Notes under the pieces: model-generated
Told to the model about the DNA's origin: nothing
The model's database searches: none
What the model saw: the letters and a program-made list of their open reading frames with translations, nothing else
Part shown: piece after piece, positions 24,552 through 33,357 of the stretch
How positions within the stretch are numbered: position 1 is the first letter of the stretch
Layout of the letters: every line of letters begins with the position of its first letter
NCBI GenBank assembly: GCA_948566455.1
Contig: CAOYQO010000008.1
Location: 72,353 to 136,352, forward strand
Reading direction: 5' to 3'
Source of the DNA: an uncultured Phocaeicola sp.
Lineage (GTDB): Bacteria > Bacteroidota > Bacteroidia > Bacteroidales > Bacteroidaceae
DNA length: 64,000 bases
Position numbers and translations under genes: made by a program

Positions 24552-25572
24552 AATCAGGAGATACTTGCTCAATTAGGAAATCTACCTGTTCCGGACTGAT
24601 ACGTATCTGGTTTACGCCTTTCGGCACTGATCTTAATTTCACCGTATACTTATCCGAACCTAATTTCAGAAGTTCTTCATAAGAAACATTGATATGAAAA
24701 TCACTTGCTGTTATTTGGCGGAAATGACTCAAACCAACCTGGAAAGTAACATTCACTTTTGATGGAAACGCACGCAACACTTTACCTGCAGGAAAATTAA
24801 CACCCCGCAAAGGAACTTCCACAGTTTTCTCCGTATAAATATCCACAGGAAAAATCATCTCCACAGAAGCCGGCACAAACTTAACCCCCTTCTGGGCAAG
24901 CAAAGGAATTTGCCTCTTCAGTGTATCAGAGACATCTTCAAATTTCACCTTCTGTGTATAGGCAATGGTTATTGTATCCAGTACACCTGCAGGTGCGTAG
25001 GCTAATACAGAATCAGGCGTACAAATTGTATCGGAAATATAATACTGGCGTCCGGCACTCACTGTTCCCTGTAACTTCACCGGAACTAATTTGGAGTCTC
25101 CGGTAGAATAGATATACTCTAACGTATCGGGTTTCACGGAAAGCAATTTTGTAGATACGTTCAACTGGTTGAGCAATCTTTTCTCAAACTGCGAAGAATA
25201 AATACGTACATGGTTATCCTTCCCTTTATAGTCAGAAAAATCCAAAGTAATAGGGAAAAAGCTCTTTCCAAGCATATAGTTGAGTAACACCGTACCTTTA
25301 TCTTTCACCCGAATATGCAGTTCGGAAGGAGGTTCAGAAGTTATAACAATATTATTAGGAACTCCTTTCAAACGTACCGGAATGGAGAATTCCGTTTCAT
25401 AATCATTATTTAATGTCTGAAGCAGCCAGAAACCACTGGCAATGAAGAAGAAAAATAAAAAAATTAAGAACTCTCTGCTCTTATCACTGAGCAGAAAGTC
25501 CTTAATTTTTCTCGCTGTTTTTAAATATATGCGTTTTATGTTCCTACGATCAATCATAGGCTCACTATTCAA
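24541..25572 (-). CDS. YbbR-like domain protein (CdaR-like)
   Basis: 343 residues. A basic N-terminus is followed by one membrane segment (about 35-55, FLIFLFFFFIASGFWLLQTL) and an extracytoplasmic region with YbbR-type repeats (SIPVRLKGVPNNIVITSEPP; VPLRGVNFPAGKVLRAFPSK). In Firmicutes YbbR/CdaR regulates the diadenylate cyclase CdaA; that partner gene is not in this window. It lies 2 bp after yajC and overlaps coaE. Confidence 0.87.
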   Translation of the reverse strand: MNSEPMIDRRNIKRIYLKTARKIKDFLLSDKSREFLIFLFFFFIASGFWLLQTLNNDYETEFSIPVRLKGVPNNIVITSEPPSELHIRVKDKGTVLLNYMLGKSFFPITLDFSDYKGKDNHVRIYSSQFEKRLLNQLNVSTKLLSVKPDTLEYIYSTGDSKLVPVKLQGTVSAGRQYYISDTICTPDSVLAYAPAGVLDTITIAYTQKVKFEDVSDTLKRQIPLLAQKGVKFVPASVEMIFPVDIYTEKTVEVPLRGVNFPAGKVLRAFPSKVNVTFQVGLSHFRQITASDFHINVSYEELLKLGSDKYTVKLRSVPKGVNQIRISPEQVDFLIEQVSPDYGN

Positions 25573-25574
25573 AT

Positions 25575-25904
25575 TTATTTAGCAGCCTGATTGCTGTTAG
25601 CATCTGCAGCTGCTGCAAATATAGAATTCTTATCAATTCTAATCCTAACATTAGAAGCGATTTCAAGTACTATATCATTATCATTAATCTCTTTGATAAC
25701 ACCATGAATACCACCGGCAGTAATCACCTTTTGGTTTACCTGAAGCGATTTGCGGAAGTTTGCAATTTCTTTTTGCTTTTTGTTTTGTGGACGAATCATG
25801 AAAAAATACATGATAGCAAACATGGCAATCAGAAGAATCCACATCATGCTACCACCACCAGGAGCTGCGGCAGGAGCTTGCAAGAATACGGTCATTAAAT
25901 TCAT
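25575..25904 (-). CDS. yajC: Preprotein translocase subunit YajC
   Basis: 109 residues. A single membrane helix (about 19-38, MMWILLIAMFAIMYFFMIRP) is followed by the family signature QNKKQKEIANFRKSLQVNQK and VITAGGIHGVIKEI. YajC is a small accessory of SecDF in the inner membrane. First gene of the yajC / ybbR-like / coaE operon with its promoter at 25936-25943. Confidence 0.96.
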   Translation of the reverse strand: MNLMTVFLQAPAAAPGGGSMMWILLIAMFAIMYFFMIRPQNKKQKEIANFRKSLQVNQKVITAGGIHGVIKEINDNDIVLEIASNVRIRIDKNSIFAAAADANSNQAAK

Positions 25905-25935
25905 AAATTATTCGTTTTTAGTTTTTAATACTCAA

Positions 25936-25943
25936 CAAAGATA
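25936..25943 (-). promoter_or_regulatory. Promoter of the yajC operon
   Basis: TATCTTTG on the minus strand, immediately after the nusB stop codon and 32 bp before yajC. Confidence 0.75.
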
Positions 25944-26870
25944 TCAGTTTTTAGCCAACTTACCTTCTTTTTTTAATTGATTAACTATTCCGTCTAATGT
26001 ACCATTTACGAAACTTCCGCTCTTTATCGTACTATAGACTTTAGCAATCTCTACATACTCATTTAACGAAACACTCACAGGAATGTTCGGAAAACTTAGA
26101 ATTTCCGCTAATGCACATTGCATTATTATCACGTCCATAAAGGCTACACGATCCAAATCCCAATTACGAGTATTCTCACTGATCAGATGACGATAGTAAT
26201 CACAATTCAAGATGGCACGACGGAACAAACGACGAGCAAACTCCTGGTCCTCCTCATCTTTGAACTCAGGCAACAAAGTCTGATTGGCACCATTCTTTTC
26301 CTCAAAACGTTTGATTGTCTTTAGAACAAAAGTATCTACGATTTCTTTGTCATCATTCCAATAAAGGCTCTGGTCTTCCAACAAAGTATCCAATGCTTCG
26401 TTATTAAAAATAAATGCTTTATAGAGCTTTCTCCATAATTCACGGTCTGTTTCATAAGACTTATCAGGCGAAGCCATATATTCCTTATATATATCAGAAG
26501 CTATAATCTTCTCATACAACCCCTTGATAAAGTCTTCGTCATTTGTCCACGACCGTTTTTGGTTGGCAACAAAGTCAAGCAACTGCTTATTCACTTCCAG
26601 TTGAGAAACGAACTTGTTTTCTACGAATTTCATGTTGGGATACAACTCCTCCGCGGTCGGAGCTAACTTGGCTTTTGCCGCATCAATGCGTTTTTGTGCG
26701 TAAGTCGTCAGAGCCACCATCAGCATCAGCAAATAATTATAAAGGTCATACGCTTTCGAAAGACTAAAGAATAATTCTTTCTCCGCTGAGTCTAAATTTT
26801 TACTGCCATTCTGATAATAAGCATATACAATCTGTATAATCTTAAGACGAATAAGAACTCTGTTAATCAT
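25944..26870 (-). CDS. nusB: Transcription antitermination factor NusB
   Basis: 308 residues from the ATG at 26870 (MINRVLIRLKIIQIVYAYYQ). A longer frame reaching 26945 is ruled out by the promoter at 26905-26912, which places the transcript start near 26898. The NusB fold is at the C-terminus (about 180-305, with RRAILNCDYYRHLISENTRN and PNIPVSVSLNEYVEIAKVYS). Bacteroidetes NusB carries a long N-terminal extension, seen here as about 150 helical residues. It acts in rRNA antitermination with NusE/S10. Confidence 0.93.
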   Translation of the reverse strand: MINRVLIRLKIIQIVYAYYQNGSKNLDSAEKELFFSLSKAYDLYNYLLMLMVALTTYAQKRIDAAKAKLAPTAEELYPNMKFVENKFVSQLEVNKQLLDFVANQKRSWTNDEDFIKGLYEKIIASDIYKEYMASPDKSYETDRELWRKLYKAFIFNNEALDTLLEDQSLYWNDDKEIVDTFVLKTIKRFEEKNGANQTLLPEFKDEEDQEFARRLFRRAILNCDYYRHLISENTRNWDLDRVAFMDVIIMQCALAEILSFPNIPVSVSLNEYVEIAKVYSTIKSGSFVNGTLDGIVNQLKKEGKLAKN

Positions 26871-26904
26871 AAATCTATTAATCAATACTGTTGTTAACGA
26901 GTTG

Positions 26905-26912
26905 CAAAAGTA
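26905..26912 (-). promoter_or_regulatory. nusB promoter
   Basis: TACTTTTG on the minus strand, 34 bp before the chosen nusB start; it decides that start. Confidence 0.8.
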
Positions 26913-27042
26913 GACATTTTTAATGAGTTTACGCAAATAAATCACATTTTTTAATGCAGATATTCATTATCCGGGCTTTTTCTTTTGACAGTTTAAAAAA
27001 AATCGTCATTTTTGAAGCCAATTACAACAAGAAACCTAAAAT

Positions 27043-27486
27043 ATGGAAGACTTAAAGAAAAAAGGAGCGGACATGAACGATAAGGAGATTGTATTCTCCA
27101 AATCCATTAAAGCAGGTAAACGAATCTACTATCTGGATGTAAAAAAGAACAGAAAAGATGAAATGTTTCTCGCAATCACTGAAAGCAAGAAAGTGGTGAC
27201 CGGTGAAGGCGAAGATGCGCAGGTAAGTTTTGAGAAACATAAGATTTTCTTATATAGGGAAGATTTTGAAAAGTTCATGAACGGTCTGAATGAAGCTATT
27301 AATTTCATTAATCAGAAAGAAATGCTGGAAGTTATAGGCGATATGAATGCAAAAGCAGATGCAAAGAATGTTATAGATGCAGATGCCGATGCAAATATAG
27401 AAGCAGCATTGGAAATGAATGAAAAAGGTATGGAATTGGACGGAGAAATCAAGATTGATATAGATTTTGAAGAGCCAACTCTTTGA
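27043..27486 (+). CDS. PUR family DNA/RNA-binding protein (DUF3276)
   Basis: 147 residues. The N-terminal half (about 12-95) is a Pur-alpha-like repeat: EIVFSKSIKAGKRIYYLDVK, KNRKDEMFLAITESK and FEKHKIFLYREDFEKFMNGL. The C-terminal half is acidic and rich in Asp, Ala and Glu. PUR-domain proteins bind purine-rich single-stranded nucleic acid; the Borrelia homologue EbfC-associated BpuR is a known bacterial case. Divergent from nusB and followed by the L25 gene. Confidence 0.88.
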   Translation: MEDLKKKGADMNDKEIVFSKSIKAGKRIYYLDVKKNRKDEMFLAITESKKVVTGEGEDAQVSFEKHKIFLYREDFEKFMNGLNEAINFINQKEMLEVIGDMNAKADAKNVIDADADANIEAALEMNEKGMELDGEIKIDIDFEEPTL

Positions 27487-27504
27487 TAATTCAAAAAGAA
27501 GCTG

Positions 27505-27512
27505 TACTTTTG
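27505..27512 (+). promoter_or_regulatory. Promoter of the L25 gene
   Basis: TACTTTTG, with a predicted start near 27519 and a leader of about 93 nt. The leader can fold a TGTGG/CCACA hairpin (27532-27550), a candidate site for feedback by the ribosomal protein. Confidence 0.75.
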
Positions 27513-27611
27513 CACCGCTTTTTTGCAACATTGTGTGGTAACCCCACATCGTGCGATGGTGAATTAAGCAACAAAACAACTTAATTTAGAGTAACACAAA
27601 AAATTAAAGAA

Positions 27612-28202
27612 ATGAAATCAATTGAAGTAAAAGGTACTGCAAGAACTATTGCAGAACGTTCTTCGGAACAAGCAAGAGCTTTGAAAGCTATTCGTAAAGA
27701 CAACGGTGTACCCTGCGTACTCTACGGAGCAGGTGAAAACATTCACTTCACTGTACCCGCTGATGGTCTGCGCAACTTAGTTTATACTCCGCACATCTAC
27801 GTAGTTGACCTCGTAATCGATGGCAAGAAAATAAACGCTATTATGAAGGATATTCAATTCCACCCGGTAAAAGATACTATCCTGCACGTTGACTTCTATC
27901 AGATTGACGAATCTAAACCCATCGTTATGGAAGTTCCGGTACAGATGGAAGGTTTGGCAGAAGGTGTTAAGGCCGGTGGTAAGCTGGTATTGCAGATGCG
28001 TAAACTGAAAGTGAAAGCTTTATATAACGTTATTCCTGAGAAACTGACTATAAATGTTGCTCACTTGGGTCTGGGTAAGACTGTTAAAGTTGGTGAGTTG
28101 AGCTTCGAAGGTCTGGAATTGATGAATGCAAAAGAAGCTGTTGTATGCGCTGTTAAGCTGACTCGTGCTGCAAGAGGTGCCGCTGCTGCTGCAGGCAACT
28201 AA
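27612..28202 (+). CDS. rplY: 50S ribosomal protein L25 / general stress protein Ctc
   Basis: 196 residues, the long Ctc form with both the 5S-rRNA-binding N-terminal domain (about 1-95, VPCVLYGAGENIHFTVPADG and HVDFYQID) and the C-terminal TL5-type beta domain (about 100-190, VPVQMEGLAEGVKAGGKLVL). It binds 5S rRNA in the large subunit. It is followed by pth and an S4 protein on the same strand, a translation-related cluster. Confidence 0.97.
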   Translation: MKSIEVKGTARTIAERSSEQARALKAIRKDNGVPCVLYGAGENIHFTVPADGLRNLVYTPHIYVVDLVIDGKKINAIMKDIQFHPVKDTILHVDFYQIDESKPIVMEVPVQMEGLAEGVKAGGKLVLQMRKLKVKALYNVIPEKLTINVAHLGLGKTVKVGELSFEGLELMNAKEAVVCAVKLTRAARGAAAAAGN

Positions 28203-28215
28203 TCAGTTCTTTCGT

Positions 28216-28300
28216 AAGAAGACATATTCCGGAACGCGGGTTAACGCAGAAGACGCAGATTACATTAATCCGCGAACGCTGCGATAATCCGCGTTCCTCG
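28216..28300 (+). repeat. Inverted repeat with GCAGA/GCGG words after L25
   Basis: GGAACGCGG (28230-28238) and CCGCGTTCC (28290-28298) are perfect arms around reiterated AACGCAGAAGACGCAGAT and ATCCGCGAACGCTGCGATA words. It probably acts as the L25 transcript terminator. It belongs with the other short-word hairpins in this window but has a different loop. Confidence 0.7.
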
Positions 28301-28366
28301 TTTACTATTATTCTCATAGCATAGTTATTTATAGCTTATAGTTTTCTAAAAACACTATTCAGAAAC

Positions 28367-28930
28367 ATGAAATATTTAATTGTTGGATTAGGAAATATAG
28401 GTCCCGAATATCACGAAACCCGCCATAACATAGGTTTTATGGTAGTAGATGCATTGGCAAAAGAAGCAGGTGCCACTTTCAACGACGGACGTTACGGCTT
28501 TACCACTACCCTATCCGTCAAAGGACGCCAACTGTTATTACTAAAACCTTCTACATTTATGAACCTCAGCGGAAATGCTGTGCGCTACTGGATGCAGAAA
28601 GAAAACATTCCATTGGAAAATGTGTTAATAATAGTAGATGACCTTGCCCTATCTTTCGGGACTTTGCGTCTAAAAGGAAAAGGCAGTGATGCCGGACACA
28701 ACGGGCTAAAACATATTGCTGCTATTCTGGGTACACAGAATTATGCCCGACTTCGTTTCGGTATCGGTAACGAATTTCCACGAGGCGGCCAGGTGGACTA
28801 TGTGCTGGGACATTTTACCGAAGAAGATCAGAAAACGATGGATGAACGCCTGAAAACAGCAGGAGAGATCATCAAGAGTTTCTGCCTGGCAGGAATTGAT
28901 ATTACAATGAATCAATTTAATAAAAAGTAG
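28367..28930 (+). CDS. pth: Peptidyl-tRNA hydrolase
   Basis: 187 residues. Catalytic landmarks are present: MKYLIVGLGNIGPEYHETRH with the Asn and the catalytic His of NIGF, KPSTFMNLSGNAV, and VDDLALSFGTLRLKGKGSDA followed by GHNGLK. It releases tRNA from prematurely dropped peptidyl-tRNA in the cytosol. Normal length. Confidence 0.98.
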   Translation: MKYLIVGLGNIGPEYHETRHNIGFMVVDALAKEAGATFNDGRYGFTTTLSVKGRQLLLLKPSTFMNLSGNAVRYWMQKENIPLENVLIIVDDLALSFGTLRLKGKGSDAGHNGLKHIAAILGTQNYARLRFGIGNEFPRGGQVDYVLGHFTEEDQKTMDERLKTAGEIIKSFCLAGIDITMNQFNKK

Positions 28931-28965
28931 TTGGCAGTTAATAACTAACTTTCTCCAAAAAAATT

Positions 28966-29385
28966 ATGAGTGAAGCAAGAATAGATAAATGGATGTGGGC
29001 TGTGCGCATTTTCAAGACACGCACCATTGCTGCCGAGGCGTGTAAGAAAAGCCGCATCAGCATCAATGGAGCATTGGCAAAGGCTGCTCGTACGGTAAAA
29101 CCAGGCGATATAATACAAGTACGTAAACCACCTGTTACCTACTCTTTCAAAGTACTGCAAGCCATAGAGAAACGCGTCGGAGCAAAGCTCGTTGCAGAGA
29201 TGATGGAGAATGTAACGACTCCCGACCAGTATGAATTATTGGAAATGAGCCGCGTCAGTGGCTTCGTAGACCGTGCTAAAGGCGCCGGCCGTCCTACAAA
29301 GAAAGATCGACGGAGTATGGAGGAATTCACTACTCCCGAATTTATGGATGATTTTGACTTTGACTTTGATTTTGAAGAAGAGTAA
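28966..29385 (+). CDS. RNA-binding S4 domain protein (Hsp15-like)
   Basis: 139 residues. The S4 domain is at about 3-65 (RIDKWMWAVRIFKTRTIAAE, then ARTVKPGDIIQV), as in E. coli Hsp15, which binds stalled 50S subunits carrying peptidyl-tRNA. The C-terminal tail ends in an alternating Asp/Phe run (DDFDFDFDFEEE). Directly after pth (35 bp), which also acts on peptidyl-tRNA, so the two may work in the same rescue process. Confidence 0.93.
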   Translation: MSEARIDKWMWAVRIFKTRTIAAEACKKSRISINGALAKAARTVKPGDIIQVRKPPVTYSFKVLQAIEKRVGAKLVAEMMENVTTPDQYELLEMSRVSGFVDRAKGAGRPTKKDRRSMEEFTTPEFMDDFDFDFDFEEE

Positions 29386-29405
29386 AAGAGAACACATTAT
29401 ATATT

Positions 29406-30392
29406 ATGAGCGAAAAGAAGATAAAATGGGGATTTATTGGTTGCGGGGAAGTAACCAAACATAAAAGTGGTCCCGCCTTTCAAAAGGTAGAAGGTTCAGA
29501 AGTGATTGCCGTAATGAGTCGCGATGGAGCTAAAGCCAAAGCTTATGCTCAGGAAAGAGGTATTCCAAAGTGGTATAATGATGCTCAAGAACTGATTGAT
29601 GACGAGGATGTGAATGCCATCTATATCGCCACTCCACCTTCTTCACACGCCACCTATGCCATCATGGCAATGAAAGCAGGTAAACCTGTTTATATAGAAA
29701 AGCCTATGGCGGTAACATACGAGGAATGCTGCCGTATCAACCGTATCTCAAACGAAACTGGGGTTCCTTGCTTTGTAGCTTATTACCGCCGTTATCTTCC
29801 CTATTTTTTGAAAGTAAAGGAATTAGTAGATAATGACACAATAGGTAATATTATCAATATACAAATCCGCTTTGCCCAACCTCCCCGGGACCTGGATTAT
29901 AACAAAGAAAATCTTCCGTGGCGAGTACAACCGGACATTGCCGGAGGTGGCTATTTTTATGATTTAGCTCCCCACCAGATCGACTTATTACAAGATATGT
30001 TCGGCTGCATCCTGGAAGCTAATGGATACAAAAGTAATCGTGGCGGACTCTATCCGGCCGAAGATACTTTAAGTGCATGTTTCCAATTCGACAGTGGATT
30101 AGTAGGCAGTGGTTCCTGGTGTTTTGTAGCACACGACTCTGCACGCGAAGACCGCATTGAAGTTATCGGAGACAAGGGAATGATTTGTTTCTCTGTATTT
30201 ACTTACGATCCCATCGCCCTGCATACGGAAAAAGGAAGAGAAGAAATTCCGGTTGAAAACCCGGAGCATGTACAACAGCCACTCATCCAAGCCGTTGTCG
30301 ATCATCTTTTAGGTAAGTCTATTTGTACCTGCGATGGAGCAAGCGCAACGCTTACAAACTGGGTGATGGACAAGATACTTAATAAACTTTAA
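29406..30392 (+). CDS. Gfo/Idh/MocA family oxidoreductase
   Basis: 328 residues. The Rossmann fold is at 1-125 (KWGFIGCGEVTKHKSGPAFQ, and the family EKP motif in KPVYIEKPMAVTYEECCRIN). The C-terminal alpha/beta domain (about 135-325) includes GGYFYDLAPHQIDLLQDMFG with the active-site His. The family oxidises or reduces sugars and inositols with NAD(P); the substrate is not evident. Followed directly by a perfect 30-bp inverted repeat. Confidence 0.93.
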   Translation: MSEKKIKWGFIGCGEVTKHKSGPAFQKVEGSEVIAVMSRDGAKAKAYAQERGIPKWYNDAQELIDDEDVNAIYIATPPSSHATYAIMAMKAGKPVYIEKPMAVTYEECCRINRISNETGVPCFVAYYRRYLPYFLKVKELVDNDTIGNIINIQIRFAQPPRDLDYNKENLPWRVQPDIAGGGYFYDLAPHQIDLLQDMFGCILEANGYKSNRGGLYPAEDTLSACFQFDSGLVGSGSWCFVAHDSAREDRIEVIGDKGMICFSVFTYDPIALHTEKGREEIPVENPEHVQQPLIQAVVDHLLGKSICTCDGASATLTNWVMDKILNKL

Positions 30393-30393
30393 T

Positions 30394-30479
30394 TAGTGAT
30401 TAGGGGTGAGTGATTAGTGATTAACACCATGCGGTTATAGCGTAGCTACTAATCACTAATCACTCACCCCTAATCACTA
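30394..30479. repeat. Perfect 30-bp inverted repeat of TAATCACT words
   Basis: Arms 30394-30423 and 30450-30479 are perfect reverse complements made of AGTGATTA/TAATCACT words. The 26-nt loop (30424-30449) contains CACCATGCGGTTATAGCGTA, matching the loops at 43867 and, more weakly, 7721. It fills the gap between two convergent genes completely, from one base after the upstream stop to the adjacent stop codon, so it must act as their shared terminator. Confidence 0.95.
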
Positions 30480-30905
30480 TCAAAGCTCCTTCTTCACCGC
30501 CTCAATCAACTCATTATATTCAGCATCCGTCAAGTATACCTTTCCCGGATTCATCTGAAATGTAGCACCATAATCAGGGCCATCTACATACTTCGGTGCA
30601 AGATGGAAATGCAAGTGTGATAATTTATCGGAATATGCACCGTAATTGATCTTTTCAGGATTAAAAGCTTTCTGCATAGCACGGGTTACACGAGTAACAT
30701 CTTCCATAAAAGCATTACGGTCTTCATCACTCAATTCGTTCAAATCATTGACGTGGTCTTTATAAGATACAAGACAACGTCCTCTATAGGTTTGTTCTTT
30801 GAACAAAAATACGCGGGATACACTCAATTCAGCAAACTCAATCATCAGATTGTGCAGAGTCTCATTATTCTGACAATACAAACATTCTTTCGGATCACTT
30901 TTCAT
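30480..30905 (-). CDS. HIT family nucleotide-binding protein
   Basis: 141 residues. The histidine triad is visible as HLHFHLAP near residue 102. A CxxC pair (ECLYCQNNETLH) near the N-terminus may hold zinc. HIT proteins hydrolyse or transfer nucleotides on phosphoramidate or dinucleotide substrates. It has its own promoter at 30939-30946. Confidence 0.92.
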   Translation of the reverse strand: MKSDPKECLYCQNNETLHNLMIEFAELSVSRVFLFKEQTYRGRCLVSYKDHVNDLNELSDEDRNAFMEDVTRVTRAMQKAFNPEKINYGAYSDKLSHLHFHLAPKYVDGPDYGATFQMNPGKVYLTDAEYNELIEAVKKEL

Positions 30906-30938
30906 GATATTCTTGATTTATTATTTATGTTTACGGAG

Positions 30939-30946
30939 CAAAGATA
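30939..30946 (-). promoter_or_regulatory. Promoter of the HIT gene
   Basis: TATCTTTG on the minus strand, 33 bp before the start codon. Confidence 0.7.
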
Positions 30947-30958
30947 AACTTTCTATCC

Positions 30959-33229
30959 TTATTCCATGTCGACATTCTCATTCTTTTGTCCCACTAATTT
31001 ATACACATCTGCATTTTCTCCTACTATCCAGACCACGTCATCTTCCATAAATGGTTCATGCGGGTCGGGCGCGTGCAAAGTTTCCTCTCCCCTCTCCACA
31101 CCTACAATAAGACAATGATACTGCTCACGAATACCGGATTCACGCATCGTCTTACCTAAAAATATGGAGTGGGCATCTACACGGAACTGACGCAAAATCA
31201 TCTCACTCTTTTCAACTACATCTGTTTCTAAGATCGCTGCTTTCTCCATCTCCGAACTAAACTGGTTCAGCTCTTCATCCGTACCTATAACCTGTATTTT
31301 ATCTTCCGGGAAAAGGCGCACGGAAGCTCCCGGTATATTAATTCTCTTCCTTCCACGGAGAATAGAGACTACATGTATGCCATATTTCTTTCCGAAATTG
31401 AGTTCTGCAAGTGTTTTCCCTGCCCATGCCGACTCACCAGGTACTTCAAAATCCGTCAGGTGCAGATCACGGGATAGCAGACGCCCGGCATACTCCGGCT
31501 TTTTCTCGCCCATATATTCAGCACGCATATCACGATAACGAAGATTCTGAAAAAACTTCCGTTCTATCATGATAGACTGCTTCTTCAGTTGACGGGATAA
31601 TATCATCATTATAACCAGCAAAACCGCTACCCCCAGCAACAGGCCGACAGAAACTTTAAACAAACCGGATATCACAAACATTACAAATGAAACAGCTATC
31701 AATATACGGATAACAATAGTTGCCACCAGCGGTGCACGATTTCCCCGGCTATCATTCCATAAAGTAACAAACTCAGCAGAATGATTCTTTTTAATCATAA
31801 TAGCCCGCAAGAAAGGTGAAATAAACAAAATGATCACCACTGCTGCAAGCAATCTTCCCCAAATGCCGGGTATATGTTCCAGAAACAACGGAACAAGAAA
31901 GCGGAAAGCCAAAGCAACTACTGCAATGCTGACTATGGAATAAACAATCGTAATTCTCGTCAAAGCCAGAATAAGTTTCTTCCATAAACTCTCATGATTC
32001 ATGGTCTGAGAACCGGAAGAATAATGCAACAAAAAGTTTTTCCATTTGACTGGCAAATGCGTATCAACGAAATTAGAAGCCGGTTCGGCAAAACGAATCA
32101 TATAAGGGGTGAGGAAAGTAGTAATAACCGAAACCGCTACTACAATGGGATATAGAAAATCACTCGTCACATGGAGGGATACACCCAAAGATGCTATAAT
32201 AAAAGCAAACTCACCAATCTGAGTCAGACTGAAACCACACTGCATAGCCGTTTTCAAAGGTTGCCCTGCCAGCAGAACTCCCAATGTACCGAATAAGGAT
32301 TGCCCAAAAATTACTGCCAAGGTGATCACTATAATCGGAAGCGCATACTCCACAATCATGGCAGGATCAACCATCATACCTACCGACACAAAGAATACAG
32401 CTCCAAAAAGATCCTTCACCGGCTTTACCAGTCGTTCAATACTCTCCGCTTCTACCGTTTCGGCCAAAATAGAACCCATAATAAAGGCACCGAAAGCTGC
32501 GGAAAACCCTGTACGGGCAGCCATAACCACCATTCCGAAACAGAGGCCCAGCGAAACGATAAGCAATGTTTCCTCACTCATCAATTTGCGACAACGTTTC
32601 AGTAATTCCGGTATCAGATAGATGCCTACCACAAACCAAAGTATCAGAAAAAAGAGAAGTTTTCCAATACTTTCCAGCATTTCCGATCCTTCGAAATTAT
32701 GCCTCACTGCCATGGTAGACAGCATTACCATCAGCACAATAGCAAGAATATCTTCCAGTATCAGCACACTGAGCACTAACCCCGTGAATTGTTTCTTGCG
32801 CATTCCCAGATCATCAAATGCCTTATAAATAATAGTTGTAGAAGACATCGCAATCATACCCCCCAGGAAGATGCTATCCATACGTTGCCAACCAAAGCCT
32901 GTACCTACAGTAATCCCCAAAAGGATCATACAAAATATAATGGTACAGGCAGCAATGATAGCTGCGCCGCCCACTTTCACAATTTTCTTGAAGCTAAACT
33001 CCAGTCCCAATGCAAATAAAAGAAAGATTACACCAATATCTGCCCAGGTCTGAATATTCGCCGTATCCATTACAGAAGGGGTATATGGCATATGAGGACT
33101 CGCCAGGAAACCTGCCACTACATACCCCAAGACCAATGGTTGTTTCAGTTTCTTGAACAATAGCGTCATGACTCCTGCACAAATCAGTATCAACGCTAAA
33201 TCATTTATCAAAGTAGCTAAATGTGACAT
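30959..33229 (-). CDS. Monovalent cation:proton antiporter (CPA2/Kef type) with TrkA-C domain
   Basis: 756 residues from the ATG at 33229 (MSHLATLINDLALILICAGV), chosen because the promoter at 33258-33265 excludes the longer frame to 33334. The Na_H_Exchanger domain (about 1-390, with PLVLGYVVAGFLASPHMPYT and AMSSTTIIYKAFDDLGMR) has about 12 helices. A second membrane block is at about 415-560. Cytoplasmic TrkA-C type domains lie at about 600-750 (FPEDKIQVIGTDEELNQFSS). Likely a K+ or Na+/H+ antiporter of the inner membrane; ion choice cannot be read. Confidence 0.93.
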   Translation of the reverse strand: MSHLATLINDLALILICAGVMTLLFKKLKQPLVLGYVVAGFLASPHMPYTPSVMDTANIQTWADIGVIFLLFALGLEFSFKKIVKVGGAAIIAACTIIFCMILLGITVGTGFGWQRMDSIFLGGMIAMSSTTIIYKAFDDLGMRKKQFTGLVLSVLILEDILAIVLMVMLSTMAVRHNFEGSEMLESIGKLLFFLILWFVVGIYLIPELLKRCRKLMSEETLLIVSLGLCFGMVVMAARTGFSAAFGAFIMGSILAETVEAESIERLVKPVKDLFGAVFFVSVGMMVDPAMIVEYALPIIVITLAVIFGQSLFGTLGVLLAGQPLKTAMQCGFSLTQIGEFAFIIASLGVSLHVTSDFLYPIVVAVSVITTFLTPYMIRFAEPASNFVDTHLPVKWKNFLLHYSSGSQTMNHESLWKKLILALTRITIVYSIVSIAVVALAFRFLVPLFLEHIPGIWGRLLAAVVIILFISPFLRAIMIKKNHSAEFVTLWNDSRGNRAPLVATIVIRILIAVSFVMFVISGLFKVSVGLLLGVAVLLVIMMILSRQLKKQSIMIERKFFQNLRYRDMRAEYMGEKKPEYAGRLLSRDLHLTDFEVPGESAWAGKTLAELNFGKKYGIHVVSILRGRKRINIPGASVRLFPEDKIQVIGTDEELNQFSSEMEKAAILETDVVEKSEMILRQFRVDAHSIFLGKTMRESGIREQYHCLIVGVERGEETLHAPDPHEPFMEDDVVWIVGENADVYKLVGQKNENVDME

Positions 33230-33257
33230 ATTATTTGTCCTTTCGTGTTTCTGCTGA

Positions 33258-33265
33258 CAAAAGTA
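33258..33265 (-). promoter_or_regulatory. Promoter of the antiporter gene
   Basis: TACTTTTG on the minus strand, 28 bp before the chosen start; it decides that start. Confidence 0.75.
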
Positions 33266-33357
33266 GCAATTTTTATAGCATAAATAATTGTTATGCCACA
33301 AACTTTTTTTCTTCCGATATTGTTGAATTAACAATCAATCATTCAAAACATATTATT

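Noticed and set aside
26871..26945. 25-residue N-terminal extension of NusB
   Set aside because: The TACTTTTG promoter at 26905-26912 lies inside it, so it would not be transcribed in full.
28340..29385. Repeat-driven Asp/Phe tail of the S4 protein as a novel domain
   Set aside because: Acidic low-complexity C-terminal tails are common in this family and no further structure is visible.
32300..32621. Plus-strand open frames of about 100 residues inside the antiporter gene
   Set aside because: They are shadows of the strongly supported membrane protein on the other strand.
33230..33334. 35-residue N-terminal extension of the antiporter
   Set aside because: It spans the promoter at 33258-33265 and has no membrane-protein character.
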